DNA of 64,000 nucleotides from Cryobacterium suzukii. Its GTDB lineage: Bacteria > Actinomycetota > Actinomycetes > Actinomycetales > Microbacteriaceae. Position 1 is the first letter of the stretch. Each line of letters begins with the position of its first letter. Below, one piece after another: positions 52,762 through 61,680 of this stretch. The stretch lies in NCBI RefSeq assembly GCF_004403185.1, contig NZ_SOHJ01000014.1, forward strand, positions 306,658 through 370,657, written 5' to 3'. Under the pieces are notes generated by a model. That model ran no database searches, was not told the origin of the DNA, and saw only the letters and a list, made by a program, of their open reading frames with translations. A program made the translations under genes and the position numbers.

Positions 52762-53930
52762 GCCTCAACCAACGTCTGCCCATCGGGGCCGACGAGGTCG
52801 TCGTGGTGAAAAGAGTCGCCGTGAATAGAACTGACCAGCGTGTGCAGCGGCTCCCCGCTGCCGCCCCACTGCAGCGCAATAATCTCGGCGGCGATCGAAA
52901 CGGCAGTCTCCTCCGGGGTGCGCGAGCCGAGGTCAAGGCCGATCGGACTGCGGAGCCGGGCCAGCTCCGCGTCGGTGACACCGACAGCACGCAGGCGCTC
53001 CACGCGGTCAACGTGGGTGCGCCGCGACCCCATCGCGCCGATGTAGGCCACGGGCGGGCCGTGCAGGGCCGCTTCGAGCAGGGGAACGTCAAATTTGGGG
53101 TCGTGGGTGAGCACGCAGATCACCGTGCGGTGATCGATGAAGCCGCCGGCGATCTGCTCGCGCAGATAGCGGTCTGGCCAGCTCACCACGACCTCGTCGA
53201 CGCCCGGAAACCGGGCGGCCGTCGCGAACACGCCGCGAGCGTCGCAGACCGTGACCCGGTAGCCGAGAAAGGTTCCGAGCCGGGCCAGGGCGGTGGCAAA
53301 GTCGATCGCCCCGAACACGAGCAGGCGCGGCCTGGGTGCGTAGCTCGCGAAAAAGACGCGCAGGCCCTGGCCGCGCCGCTGCCCGTCTGGACCGTAGGTC
53401 AGCGTGGTGTTGCGACCGGCGGCGAGCAGACCCTGGGTGTCGTCGCCAATGGCGTGGTTGGCTCGGTCAGAGCCGACGTCGCCCTCGAACCCGTGCGGTC
53501 GCACCACGAGGTGTCGGCCGATCCAGCCGGCATCCGGGTGCTCGATCACCGTGGCCACCCCCACCGGGCGACCGGCAGCCACATCGTCGTGCACGCCATC
53601 GAGCAAGGCGAAGGTGGCGCGGGAGACGGGTTCAACGAAGACATCGAGGATGCCGCCGCAGGTGAGCCCCACGGCGAAGGCGTCGTCGTCGCTGATGCCG
53701 TAGCGCACGAGCACCGGCACGCCGTCCTGCGCTACCTGAGCGGCCAGGTCATAGACGGCGCCCTCGACGCAGCCACCCGAGACCGATCCGGCCACGGTCC
53801 CGTCGGCGCTGACCAGCATGGAAGCACCGGCCGGTCGCGGCGCGGACTGGAAGGTGCGCACGACCGTAGCCAGGCCGGCGGTGGCACCGCTCTCCCAGCC
53901 GGTGAGGAGTGTGTCCAAAACTTCGCGCAT
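52758..53930 (-). CDS. XdhC family protein
   Basis: A 390-residue protein with the XdhC/CoxI N-terminal domain (ATVVRTFQSAPRPAGASMLV, GSVSGGCVEGAV, LTCGGILDVFVEP) and the C-terminal Rossmann domain (LLVFGAIDFATALARLGTFL, YIGAMGSRRTHVDR, IGLDLGSRTPEETA). XdhC proteins insert or protect the molybdenum cofactor of xanthine-dehydrogenase-type enzymes. No molybdoenzyme gene lies in this window. ATG 53930 follows AAGGAAC. The PIG-L gene is coupled downstream. Confidence 0.9.
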   Translation of the reverse strand: MREVLDTLLTGWESGATAGLATVVRTFQSAPRPAGASMLVSADGTVAGSVSGGCVEGAVYDLAAQVAQDGVPVLVRYGISDDDAFAVGLTCGGILDVFVEPVSRATFALLDGVHDDVAAGRPVGVATVIEHPDAGWIGRHLVVRPHGFEGDVGSDRANHAIGDDTQGLLAAGRNTTLTYGPDGQRRGQGLRVFFASYAPRPRLLVFGAIDFATALARLGTFLGYRVTVCDARGVFATAARFPGVDEVVVSWPDRYLREQIAGGFIDHRTVICVLTHDPKFDVPLLEAALHGPPVAYIGAMGSRRTHVDRVERLRAVGVTDAELARLRSPIGLDLGSRTPEETAVSIAAEIIALQWGGSGEPLHTLVSSIHGDSFHHDDLVGPDGQTLVEA

Positions 53931-54104
53931 ATCGGTGTTCCTTCTATTTGCGTGGCGCCAGCAGCCGGACGCGCGCCGACCAATTCGGTATGCGATGAAC
54001 GCTACCGTGACCAGCAGGCCCAAAAGTTTCAGGTGCCGTCGCGATTCATCTCGCGCGGTGCCTGAGCCAGTCATGCACCATGATGGGTCCGGGAGAGGAA
54101 CGAC

Positions 54105-55829
54105 ATGGCTGCGACGTGGCTGCGGAGGTGGGTGCCGGGGATCGACACGGCGCTCGGCTACCGGCGTGCCTGGCTGATCCCCGACCTGCGTGCGGGCGTC
54201 GTTCTCACCGCTCTCCTCATCCCGGTCGGCATCGGCTATGCCGAGGTGGCAGGGCTACCGCCGGCATCGGGCCTGTACGCCACGATAATTCCCCTGGCCG
54301 CCTATGCCGTCTTCGGACCGTCGCGCATTCTCGTGCTCGGCCCCGACTCAGCATTGGCACCGATCATCGCGGCCGCGATCGTGCCTCTCGCGCTGGGCGA
54401 TGATGTTCGCGCAGTTGGTCTCGCCGGACTCCTGGCGGTCATGGTCGGAGTGATTCTCGCGGTCGGTGGAATTTTGCGCCTCGGGTTCGTGACCGACCTG
54501 CTCTCCAAACCCATCCGCGTTGGTTACCTCAACGCTCTCGCCCTGCTGGTCATCGTTTCGCAGCTGCCCACCCTTTTGGGTTTCTCCATCACCACGGACT
54601 CGGCGCTGCGCGACGCGATCGGGATATTCGCCGGTATCGCCGGCGGCCAGGTGAACCTGACCGCGACGCTCTTCGGCCTCGGTTCGCTTGCCGTCATTGT
54701 CGTCCTCTCGTGGCGCAGAACCCGGATTCCCGGCGTGCTCGCGGCGGTTGTACTCGCGACGGCGGTGACAGCGGTGTTCGGGCTGCGGGATGCCCTGCCT
54801 GTCGTCGGTGCTCTTCCTCAGGGCCTCCCCGCACCGGCGCTCGGCGGTTTGCAGTGGGCGGATGCGGCGGCTTTGGTCGTTCCGGCGCTGGGTATCGCGC
54901 TGATCGCCTTCGCCGACACGGCCGTGCTTTCGCGGTCGTTTGCGTCCCGCCGCGGAGAGAACGTCAACGGCAGCCAGGAAATGAGGGCGATCGGCGCATC
55001 GAACATCGCGACCGGACTGCTCGGTGGATTCCCCGTCTCGGCGTCGTCCTCGCGCACCCCGGTCGCCGAGAAAGCGGGGGCTCGCACGCAGCTCACCGGA
55101 GTCGTTGGTGCTGTGCTCGTTCTGGCCTTCATGCTATTCGCGCCCGGTCTCACGGATTTCCTGCCCTCGGCTGCGATCGCCGCGGTCGTCATCGTCGCCG
55201 CTGCCGGGCTCGTCGATGTGAAAGGATTCATCGCGCTCGTGCGCATGAACAAGGTCGACGCGATGCTCTCGCTTGCGGCCTTCCTCGGGGTGCTGGTGGT
55301 CGGTGTGATCGAAGGAATCGTCGTAGCCATCATCCTTTCGCTCGGCGCATTCGTCAGTCAGGCCTGGCGGCCGTACCGGGCCGAGCTCGGTCGCATCCAC
55401 GGTCTTCGCGGCTACCACGACCTGTCGCGGCATCCGGAGGGTGAACGGCTGCCCGGCATCGTCATCATTCGCTTCGATGCGCCGCTCTTCTTCGCCAACG
55501 GGGGGATCTTCGACGACTATGTGCGGGCCACGGTCGCGGCTGCCGGTAGCGGGATACACACGGTCATCCTCGCGGCGGAGCCCATCACCGACATCGACAC
55601 GACCGCCGTGGAAGAGCTGATGGAACTCGACGATTTTCTGGTTTCTCGCGGTATCACGCTCATCTTCGCCGAGATGAAAGGCCCGGCGAAAGACCACCTG
55701 CGTGATTACGGATTGAGCGGGCGTTTTCCTCCCGATCGGTTCGCGGGAACTGTCGGAGAGGCGGTTGATGAGGCCACCGGAACGCTGCGCGGCGACCTCG
55801 ACGGCACCCAGTGGGACACGGATGCCTAA
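54105..55829 (+). CDS. SulP-family anion transporter with STAS domain
   Basis: A 574-residue transporter of the SLC26/SulP family. About 12-14 membrane segments occupy residues 20-410, with LIPVGIGYAEVAGLPPASGLYA in the first helices, and GGFPVSASSSRTPVAEKAGARTQL as the family loop. A STAS domain lies at about 445-555 (GIVIIRFDAPLFFANGGIF, ITDIDTTAVEEL). Sulfate or bicarbonate are typical substrates. ATG follows GAGAGGAAC. Confidence 0.94.
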   Translation: MAATWLRRWVPGIDTALGYRRAWLIPDLRAGVVLTALLIPVGIGYAEVAGLPPASGLYATIIPLAAYAVFGPSRILVLGPDSALAPIIAAAIVPLALGDDVRAVGLAGLLAVMVGVILAVGGILRLGFVTDLLSKPIRVGYLNALALLVIVSQLPTLLGFSITTDSALRDAIGIFAGIAGGQVNLTATLFGLGSLAVIVVLSWRRTRIPGVLAAVVLATAVTAVFGLRDALPVVGALPQGLPAPALGGLQWADAAALVVPALGIALIAFADTAVLSRSFASRRGENVNGSQEMRAIGASNIATGLLGGFPVSASSSRTPVAEKAGARTQLTGVVGAVLVLAFMLFAPGLTDFLPSAAIAAVVIVAAAGLVDVKGFIALVRMNKVDAMLSLAAFLGVLVVGVIEGIVVAIILSLGAFVSQAWRPYRAELGRIHGLRGYHDLSRHPEGERLPGIVIIRFDAPLFFANGGIFDDYVRATVAAAGSGIHTVILAAEPITDIDTTAVEELMELDDFLVSRGITLIFAEMKGPAKDHLRDYGLSGRFPPDRFAGTVGEAVDEATGTLRGDLDGTQWDTDA

Positions 55830-55847
55830 CGAACGGATGCCTAACGA
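55818..55847 (+). repeat. 15-bp tandem duplication across the sulP stop codon
   Basis: ACGGATGCCTAACGA occurs twice in direct succession (55818-55832, 55833-55847). The unit contains the last codons (Thr-Asp-Ala) and the stop of the transporter gene, so the frame is terminated twice. Confidence 0.85.
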
Positions 55848-55954
55848 GGCCGTCACCGCCGCCGAGACCGCGGCCGCGATGCTCGCCCCCGGCGGCTTGC
55901 GCGGGGTCGCCCGGCGCGGCTCGCCGATGCACGTGGCACTCTGCAGCTGAATTG

Positions 55955-57472
55955 TCAGGGGCGGCGCGACCAGGCCTTCCAGAAGCGGGCCTCGGCATCC
56001 GCTGCCTTCTGCTGTTCCAGGGCGTGCAGCCGGCCGTAACTGAAGGTGTTCTCGCCGCGGAGGTAGGCGTCGACCCCGCCGCGGCGCAGCAGGCGATCGC
56101 GGGCGATGACACTGTCGTGCTGGTCGCCGAGAACGGTCTGCAGCTTCTGGGCGAATCGGCGCACCCGGGCGGCACGCTTCCGGCTGAGCGGATGCGCCGT
56201 CTCGGCTGCATAGCGCAGCCGTTTGGCGCGCTTGCGGGCGGCGTGCAGGGCGAGGTCACGCTCCGGGCCCGGCACGGTCTTGGCGGCCAGGCGCACGGCG
56301 CGGCGCAACTTCTTCCATTCCTTGTTGATCAGACCGGGTACGACCACGCGGGCGTCCTGGTTGGCCGCGGCGGTTAAAGGCGGCGTGGCGGCGAGGGCAT
56401 CGAGCGCGTCGAGCAACCGAAAGTAGCGGTGGGAGTTAAGGGCGGTGACGAGCGCGTGCTCGGCGGTATCGGTATCCGTTTCGGAGCGAGTCTCGAGGCG
56501 CGCTCGAATCGGGCCGAGGAGCAGATCCGGGGACTCGCGGTCGAGCAGGCCGGCCAGGCGGCGTTGCAGCACCTGTTCGTCGCGGGATTTGCCGAGCATG
56601 GTGGCGAGCCAGCCGATTTCGGTGCGGAGATGCTGCACGACGGTCGGGTCAACGAGGGAACGATAGGTGGCCAGTACCGAGCGCAGGCGGCGGGTGGCGA
56701 CGCGCGTGAGGTGGACGGAGCCATCGGTGTGCTGGCGAACCTGTGGGTCCTGACGATGTAGGACATCGATCTGCTCGCTGAGGCCGGCCAGCAGAACGTT
56801 GCCGGCCGGGCCGCCCGGGGTGGGGCGACGCTGCTTCGAAGCGTGTGCGATCGGAGACCGGTCACCGAGCGCGCGGGTGAGTTTTGAGGCGTGCAGTGAC
56901 AGGAGGATGCCACCGCTGGCGAGGAGCGACTGGCCGGCGTCGAGCACGTCTTCCGGTCCGTCGACGAGTTCGATCTCCCATTCGCGCCACGCCACGGAGG
57001 CCGGTTCGTAAATAAGGCGGTCGGCGCGCACCCGATCGTCGCACAGCACGGCGAGGGTTTCGCCGCCCGCACCGATCAGGGCGTACACGACGCGGGTGGT
57101 GCAAATTCGGGCAACGGGAACGAGCGGTGTGTCTCGCACGTAGACCCGCACGAGTTGCTCCAGGGACTCGGGTACGGCATCGGCTTCGCCCTGCACATTC
57201 GTGCGGAGGGGCGCGTGAATCTCGCGGCGACGGCCAGCGACCTCTGGCAGTTTGAGGTGCCATCCGGCGTCGTCGCCGCCGGTGCGCCGGCGGAGCGTGA
57301 TGTGCGCGGAGCTGAGTACGAGATCCTTCGTGTCGAAATAGACGGCCTCGAGATCGAAGGTCACCGGTTCCGCGATTGCCTGCACGCCGGGTAAGTCGTT
57401 CAACCGCGGCAACGGGGCCAGATCGTCGACGTCAAACTTGCGTTCTATCTCGATACCACCGTGAGCGTCCAC
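55955..57472 (-). CDS. CYTH and CHAD domain protein
   Basis: A 505-residue protein. The N-terminal CYTH (triphosphate tunnel) domain covers about 1-200 with EIERKFDV, YFDTKDLVLSSAHITLRRR, WHLKLPE and WREWEIEL. The CHAD helical, His-rich domain covers about 225-500 with VHLTRVATRRLRSVLATYR and ALHAARKRAKRLRYAAE. CHAD binds polyphosphate in studied cases, and CYTH domains act on triphosphates, so a role in polyphosphate handling is likely. TAGGCT ends 5 nt before the GTG start. Confidence 0.93.
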   Translation of the reverse strand: MDAHGGIEIERKFDVDDLAPLPRLNDLPGVQAIAEPVTFDLEAVYFDTKDLVLSSAHITLRRRTGGDDAGWHLKLPEVAGRRREIHAPLRTNVQGEADAVPESLEQLVRVYVRDTPLVPVARICTTRVVYALIGAGGETLAVLCDDRVRADRLIYEPASVAWREWEIELVDGPEDVLDAGQSLLASGGILLSLHASKLTRALGDRSPIAHASKQRRPTPGGPAGNVLLAGLSEQIDVLHRQDPQVRQHTDGSVHLTRVATRRLRSVLATYRSLVDPTVVQHLRTEIGWLATMLGKSRDEQVLQRRLAGLLDRESPDLLLGPIRARLETRSETDTDTAEHALVTALNSHRYFRLLDALDALAATPPLTAAANQDARVVVPGLINKEWKKLRRAVRLAAKTVPGPERDLALHAARKRAKRLRYAAETAHPLSRKRAARVRRFAQKLQTVLGDQHDSVIARDRLLRRGGVDAYLRGENTFSYGRLHALEQQKAADAEARFWKAWSRRP

Positions 57473-57511
57473 GATTCAGCCTAGCGCGGGCGTACCGGGC
57501 CAGGCTGAATC
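57473..57511 (-). terminator. hairpin between hmp end and the CYTH-CHAD start
   Basis: GATTCAGCCT (57473-57482) and AGGCTGAATC (57502-57511) form a perfect 10-bp stem with a 19-nt loop. It lies 22 nt past the hmp stop but also contains the CYTH-CHAD -10 box and abuts its GTG codon, so it may terminate hmp or affect the next gene. Confidence 0.5.
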
Positions 57512-57533
57512 GTTCTGCGCCGCAGAGGCCGGA

Positions 57534-58697
57534 TCAGGCGTTAGCGAGCCACAGGTCAGGGCCGAAGATCTCGTAGTGGATGCGATCGGCCGGCACACCG
57601 GACTGCAGCGCCTGAGCGCGGAGGCTACGCATGAACGGGAGCGGACCGCAGAGGTACACCGAGGCATCCGCCGGGATCGTTACGTTCTCCAGCGACATGA
57701 AGCCCTCGTGGTGGCCCGCGCTCGGGATCTCCAGCCAGAGCTCGAGTTCAGCCGCCTCCAGCAGGGCGACGTCCTCGTTCATCTGGTCGCGCAGCGCCCA
57801 ACGCTCGAGGTTGCTCTCGGCGTGGAGTACGAGCACCTCACGCTTTGAGCCGGTGTCCACCAGGGAACGCAGGATGGAGGCGCTGGGCGTGCAGCCAATT
57901 CCGGCCGAGGCCAGGATCAGCGGGCCGGTGCCCGCATCAAGGGTGATATCGCCGCACGGCACGGAGAGGACGAGCGTGTCGCCGACCTGCACGTCGCGGT
58001 GCAGCACGGGGGAGACTTCGCCGTCAGAGTCGAGCTTGGTGGTGAAGACGCGCGTCGTGGCCGTGCCGGCCGATAGCGAGTACTGACGCACCTGGCGGAT
58101 ACCGTCGGGCATGACGGCGGTGACGCTGACGTACTGGCCAGGCAGGGCGGGCGTCACGGGGGTGTCGTCGGCCGGTTCGAGGGTGAACGTGACGGCGTCG
58201 GTTCCGGCAGCTTCCTTCTTCACGACGATCCAGGGGGCGAGCGGCTTGTCGCTGGCGAGTCCGGCGTAGAGGCCCTTCTCCATCTTGATCAGGGCGTGAG
58301 CCATCAGCCAGTAGACCTCGGTCCAGGCAGCGGCGATCTCGGCGGTGATGACGTCGCTGAGTTCGTCGGCGATGGCCTCAAACAGGTACTTGTAGACGAT
58401 GTCGTACTGCTCGGGCTGAATGTCGAGGGAGACGTGCTTGTGGGCGATACGGGAGAGCATGGCCTCGGGCGTGATGTCGGGGTTTGCCACCATGTGCGTT
58501 GCGAAGACGGCGATGCTGCCGGCGAGGGCCTGCTGCTGACTGCCGTTCTTCTGGTTGGAGCGGCTGAACAGCCCGTCGAACAGTTCGGGGTGAGCCGTCA
58601 GCATGCGGTTGTAGAAGTTTCGTGCGATCTGGGGCATGCGCTCGCCGACCAGCGGCAGGGTGGCTTCGATGAGGGGGAGGGACTGGGGCGAAAGCAT
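57534..58697 (-). CDS. hmp: flavohemoglobin (nitric oxide dioxygenase)
   Basis: A 387-residue NO-detoxifying enzyme oxidising NO to nitrate with O2 and NAD(P)H. The globin domain covers about 1-138, with proximal His in IAHKHVSL. The FAD domain follows (RQYSLSAG) and the NAD domain has ASAGIGCTPSASILRSL and YLCGPLPFMRSLRAQAL, ending YEIFGPD. ATG 58697 has AGAAGGAG 5 nt upstream. Palindromes in its promoter and an upstream NsrR-type gene point to NO-dependent control. Confidence 0.96.
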   Translation of the reverse strand: MLSPQSLPLIEATLPLVGERMPQIARNFYNRMLTAHPELFDGLFSRSNQKNGSQQQALAGSIAVFATHMVANPDITPEAMLSRIAHKHVSLDIQPEQYDIVYKYLFEAIADELSDVITAEIAAAWTEVYWLMAHALIKMEKGLYAGLASDKPLAPWIVVKKEAAGTDAVTFTLEPADDTPVTPALPGQYVSVTAVMPDGIRQVRQYSLSAGTATTRVFTTKLDSDGEVSPVLHRDVQVGDTLVLSVPCGDITLDAGTGPLILASAGIGCTPSASILRSLVDTGSKREVLVLHAESNLERWALRDQMNEDVALLEAAELELWLEIPSAGHHEGFMSLENVTIPADASVYLCGPLPFMRSLRAQALQSGVPADRIHYEIFGPDLWLANA

Positions 58698-58757
58698 GAA
58701 TACTCCTTCTGTAGAACAGACACCCGTTTGTGGGGCCTGCGACAAAAGTAGCATTTC

Positions 58758-58797
58758 AAATACCAATTAAATGGGTATTTTCTACAAGTCGTAGAAA
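58758..58797. promoter_or_regulatory. two overlapping inverted repeats in the hmp promoter
   Basis: AAATACC-N9-GGTATTT (58758-58780) and TTTCTAC-N5-GTAGAAA (58779-58797) lie between the NsrR-type gene and hmp. On the minus strand TTGTAG and GGTATT are spaced 17 nt and could be the -35 and -10 boxes. Binding by the neighbouring regulator is inferred. Confidence 0.6.
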
Positions 58798-58812
58798 TTA
58801 GGGTCTTTAGTC

Positions 58813-59256
58813 CTACCGCACCAATCCGAGTTCGATGAGAACCGGTCCGCCAGGTTTTCCGTGCGGGAGGCTGGAGATAACGAGGTCATCCAGCTCGCGG
58901 TAAAAGGCTTCCCTGGCGCGGCGTAGTGCGCCGCGCAGGCCGCATCCGCTGATCAATGGGCACGGGCCATTCGGCGAGTCGCAGGCCGCGAGGTCGGTGC
59001 GCGAATCGAGTGTGCGCATGAGCGCGCCGACGGTGACCTCCCGGCCGAGCGCGCTGATACGCACCCCGCCGTTCCGGCCGCGCTGAGCCTCGACCAGGCC
59101 GAGCTCGCGCAGGCGCAGCAGGGCCTTGCTCACGTGGTTGTAGGGGGTGCCGACCTCGGCCGCGACGACTCGCGAGGTGAAGGTAACGCTCTCCGGTGCC
59201 GCGCACAGCAGCATGACGACCCGAAGGCAGACGTCGGAAAAAGCGTTGATCCTCAT
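58813..59256 (-). CDS. nsrR: Rrf2-family regulator, NsrR-like
   Basis: A 147-residue regulator. The winged helix lies at about 1-80 (FSDVCLRVVMLL, TPYNHVSKALLRLRELGLV, GRNGGVRIS). Three cysteines C92, C99 and C105 in ACDSPNGPC and SGCGLR match the cluster ligands of NsrR, which holds an NO-sensitive Fe-S cluster. Spacing and the hmp neighbour make NsrR the best name; other Rrf2 types (IscR) have a different cysteine spacing. It precedes hmp on the same strand. Confidence 0.9.
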   Translation of the reverse strand: MRINAFSDVCLRVVMLLCAAPESVTFTSRVVAAEVGTPYNHVSKALLRLRELGLVEAQRGRNGGVRISALGREVTVGALMRTLDSRTDLAACDSPNGPCPLISGCGLRGALRRAREAFYRELDDLVISSLPHGKPGGPVLIELGLVR

Positions 59257-59301
59257 GCCTTAACTGTAAGTGCGCCGGTCGCCCCCCAAATTTAGGAGAG
59301 A

Positions 59302-60054
59302 ATGGGGCAAGTGAACACTGAGTCGGAGACACTGTTTGAGGTAATCCGATTCGTGGACCTGGCCGGCGTGCTCGCCAACGCTATTCTCGGCGGCGTCGCC
59401 GCGCGCACCGCCCGCCTCGACATCGTCGGTTTCGTCGTGCTCGCGATCATGAGCGGGCTCGGCGGCGGCATGATTCGCGACACGCTACTGCAACAAGGCA
59501 GTCCGGCCGCCCTGCTCGACCCGGCTTACCTGATCTGCGCCATCCTCGGTGGGGTCATCGCCTTCTTCGTTACGTTCAACGGCCGCTGGACCCGACGTGT
59601 ACTGCTGCTGCTCGACGCGCTCGCCGTGGGATGCTGGTCGGCCGTGGGCGCGCAGAAAGCGCTTGATGCCGGTCTTGGCTGGCTTCCGGCCATCCTGCTC
59701 GGCATGATCACCGCGGTCGGCGGTGGAATGGTGCGGGACATCATGCTGCTCAAAGTGCCGACGATCTTCGGTGGGAATACCCTGTATGCCACGAGCGCGC
59801 TGCTCGCGAGCACCGAGATGGTCATTCTGAGCAAGCTCGGATACGTGGCACTTGGCACCGCCGTGGCTATTCTGAGCGGTGCAGCGCTTTCGCTGCTGGC
59901 CAAACGCTACGGCTGGATACTTCCGACCGGCTACGCGCTGCGCATCCCGAGGCCTATTCTGCTGCTGAACCCGCGGGCCTGGCGCCAGCGCCGGCTCGAC
60001 GCGCGCAACGCCCGCAACGGCATCTTCCCCGACGATCCGGGTGCCAGCGTCTAG
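59302..60054 (+). CDS. TRIC cation channel family (UPF0126) membrane protein
   Basis: A 250-residue protein with seven membrane segments arranged as two repeats. The repeated signatures SGLGGGMIRDTLLQQGSPAA and TAVGGGMVRDIMLLKVPTIF are diagnostic of the trimeric intracellular cation channel (UPF0126) family. The C-terminal 40 residues are cytoplasmic. Its stop codon overlaps the convergent hisN stop in a shared CTAG. Confidence 0.92.
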   Translation: MGQVNTESETLFEVIRFVDLAGVLANAILGGVAARTARLDIVGFVVLAIMSGLGGGMIRDTLLQQGSPAALLDPAYLICAILGGVIAFFVTFNGRWTRRVLLLLDALAVGCWSAVGAQKALDAGLGWLPAILLGMITAVGGGMVRDIMLLKVPTIFGGNTLYATSALLASTEMVILSKLGYVALGTAVAILSGAALSLLAKRYGWILPTGYALRIPRPILLLNPRAWRQRRLDARNARNGIFPDDPGASV

Positions 60055-60893
60055 TTTTGGCGCCACGAAACCTGTCGTGACCCTAAGGCCGGATTCAGCA
60101 CGGCGAGCGTGGCCGCGTGCAGCAGGCCATTTGTGGCCAGGACGCTGCCATGCCACGGGCCGGGCTGGCCATCGACCGAGGTGAATGTGCCACCGGCTTC
60201 CTGCACGATCGGAGCCAGCGCGGCCATGTCGTAGGGTTGCAGGTCGAATTCGCCGGCTACGTCGAGGTGGCCCTCGGCGAGCAGCATGTATGACCACATG
60301 TCGCCGTAGGCGCGGGTACGCCAGACCTGGCGGGACAACGTGACGAGCTCATCGAGGTGCCCGGCTTGATCCCACTGCTGCAGGCTGCCATAGCTGATGG
60401 ATGCCTCGGCGAGGGTCTCGATGCCGGAGACGCGCAGGCGGGTGGGGGCGACATCCGCTTGTGTCGTGTCGATTGACCAGGCGCCGCTCCCTGCTGCCGC
60501 CCACCAGCGTTTGCCGAGCGCGGGGGCGCTGACTACACCGAGCACCGGAACGCCGTCGACGGCGAGGGCGATGAGGGTGGCCCAGATCGGGATGCCACGG
60601 AGAAACCCGGCGGTGCCGTCGATGGGGTCGATGATCCACTGACGCGCGGTGGATCCGGCGGTACCGAACTCTTCGCCGAGGATGCCGTCGTCGGGGCGGT
60701 GTTCGGCGAGCAGGGCGCGGATGGCGCGCTCGACCGCCTGGTCGGCATCCGTTACCGGTGTGCGGTCGGGTTTGGTCGTCACGATCAGGTCGAGCGCGGT
60801 GAAGCGGGCGCTGGAGATGGCATCGGCGGCTTCGGCGAGGGCCAGGCCGAGCTGGAGGTCGTCGGAGAGGGTGTAAATTCGCGGTTCGGTCAC
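60051..60893 (-). CDS. hisN: histidinol-phosphatase, inositol monophosphatase family
   Basis: A 280-residue phosphatase. Metal-binding motifs are GEEFG and WIIDPIDGTAGFLRG, and the C-terminal YDMAALAPIVQEAGG closes the active site. The N-terminal stretch ARFTALDLIVTTKPDRTPVTDADQ is characteristic of actinobacterial HisN enzymes, which remove phosphate from histidinol phosphate. GTG 60893 follows GGGAGG directly and TACTAT lies 10 nt upstream. An inositol phosphatase activity cannot be excluded. Confidence 0.88.
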   Translation of the reverse strand: MTEPRIYTLSDDLQLGLALAEAADAISSARFTALDLIVTTKPDRTPVTDADQAVERAIRALLAEHRPDDGILGEEFGTAGSTARQWIIDPIDGTAGFLRGIPIWATLIALAVDGVPVLGVVSAPALGKRWWAAAGSGAWSIDTTQADVAPTRLRVSGIETLAEASISYGSLQQWDQAGHLDELVTLSRQVWRTRAYGDMWSYMLLAEGHLDVAGEFDLQPYDMAALAPIVQEAGGTFTSVDGQPGPWHGSVLATNGLLHAATLAVLNPALGSRQVSWRQN

Positions 60894-61018
60894 CCTCCCA
60901 AGGATAGTAATTTCGCGAGCGGATGCCGGTCGCCGCCCCTGTTCGACCTCGATTGGCATCGAGCCCTCTTGGGGTGTTAGGGTTACACGTTGCCGCGGGT
61001 TGTTTCGCTGCCTCACAC

Positions 61019-61094
<76 letters not shown>

Positions 61095-61134
61095 GGATAG
61101 GTGTAGACCTCGATGTTGCTGGGTTTCAGTTAAT

Positions 61135-61162
61135 CTGAAATCACTGGAAATCACCTGAATTA
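61135..61162 (+). repeat. three short direct repeats downstream of tRNA-Lys
   Basis: CTGAAATCA, CTGGAAATCA and CCTGAATTA follow each other (61135-61162) beside a TTTCAG-N5-CTGAAA inverted repeat (61124-61140). Such short repeats near a tRNA 3' end recall integrase arm sites of att regions. Confidence 0.4.
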
Positions 61163-61205
61163 ACGTTGACTAACTGGTGACTGCATCGGCTCGTCAACAC
61201 AAAAG

Positions 61206-61240
61206 AAAGCCCGGTCTCCATCACGGAAACCGGGGCTTTT
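61206..61240 (+). terminator. terminator downstream of tRNA-Lys
   Basis: AAAGCCCGGT (61206-61215) pairs with ACCGGGGCTTT (61229-61239) with one bulged G, followed by a T-rich tail. Confidence 0.75.
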
Positions 61241-61270
61241 CTGTTTTATGTTGACTGCCACATCAGCCGC

Positions 61271-61663
61271 TCAACACAAACAGACGACGCGTATACCTGG
61301 TCGGTATACGGGTCGGCTGCTTGGGATTGCTCTCACAGCACGGTGCGCCAGAATTTTGTGTAGCTGTGCCTCGACGGGCCCGTGCGCCGGGTCATTAGCT
61401 ACTTCGGTGGCAATCGTTCGACGCATTGTGTGGGTGCTCGCGAATTCGACGTCGCTGCCTTTGACGTCCGAGCGCATGGTGCGGCGAAGGTTCAGCTTGC
61501 GCCCCCCGGGGAAGCCCCGCGCAGCGACCGTAAAAGGATTGGGGAAACACACCGTCACCCGCGCACAGCGGACAGGACAGAACAACAGAATCCGCGGATC
61601 TTGGAACCGCAAGTTTGTGTGAAGCCGGAGGGCTTCCAGAGAGGACAGGCGCGGCACTCTCAC
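61271..61663 (-). pseudogene. possible decayed tyrosine-recombinase (integrase) fragment
   Basis: An open frame of 130 residues on the minus strand. THTMRRTIATEVAND followed by LHKILAHR and RPVYRPG resembles the RxxR...LGH...Y end of tyrosine recombinases with insertions and losses. The first 65 residues look random. Together with the adjacent tRNA-Lys it suggests the remnant of an integrated element. The likeness is weak, and the plus strand also shows an open frame here. The rest of the 590 nt between tRNA-Lys and the next gene holds nothing else recognised. Confidence 0.3.
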
Positions 61664-61680
61664 GACTTTGTGGGAAACGG

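Noticed and set aside
55765..55950. A 61-codon open frame after the SulP gene
   Set aside because: It starts inside the transporter gene in another frame, its product is low-complexity Ala/Arg sequence, and no promoter is seen.
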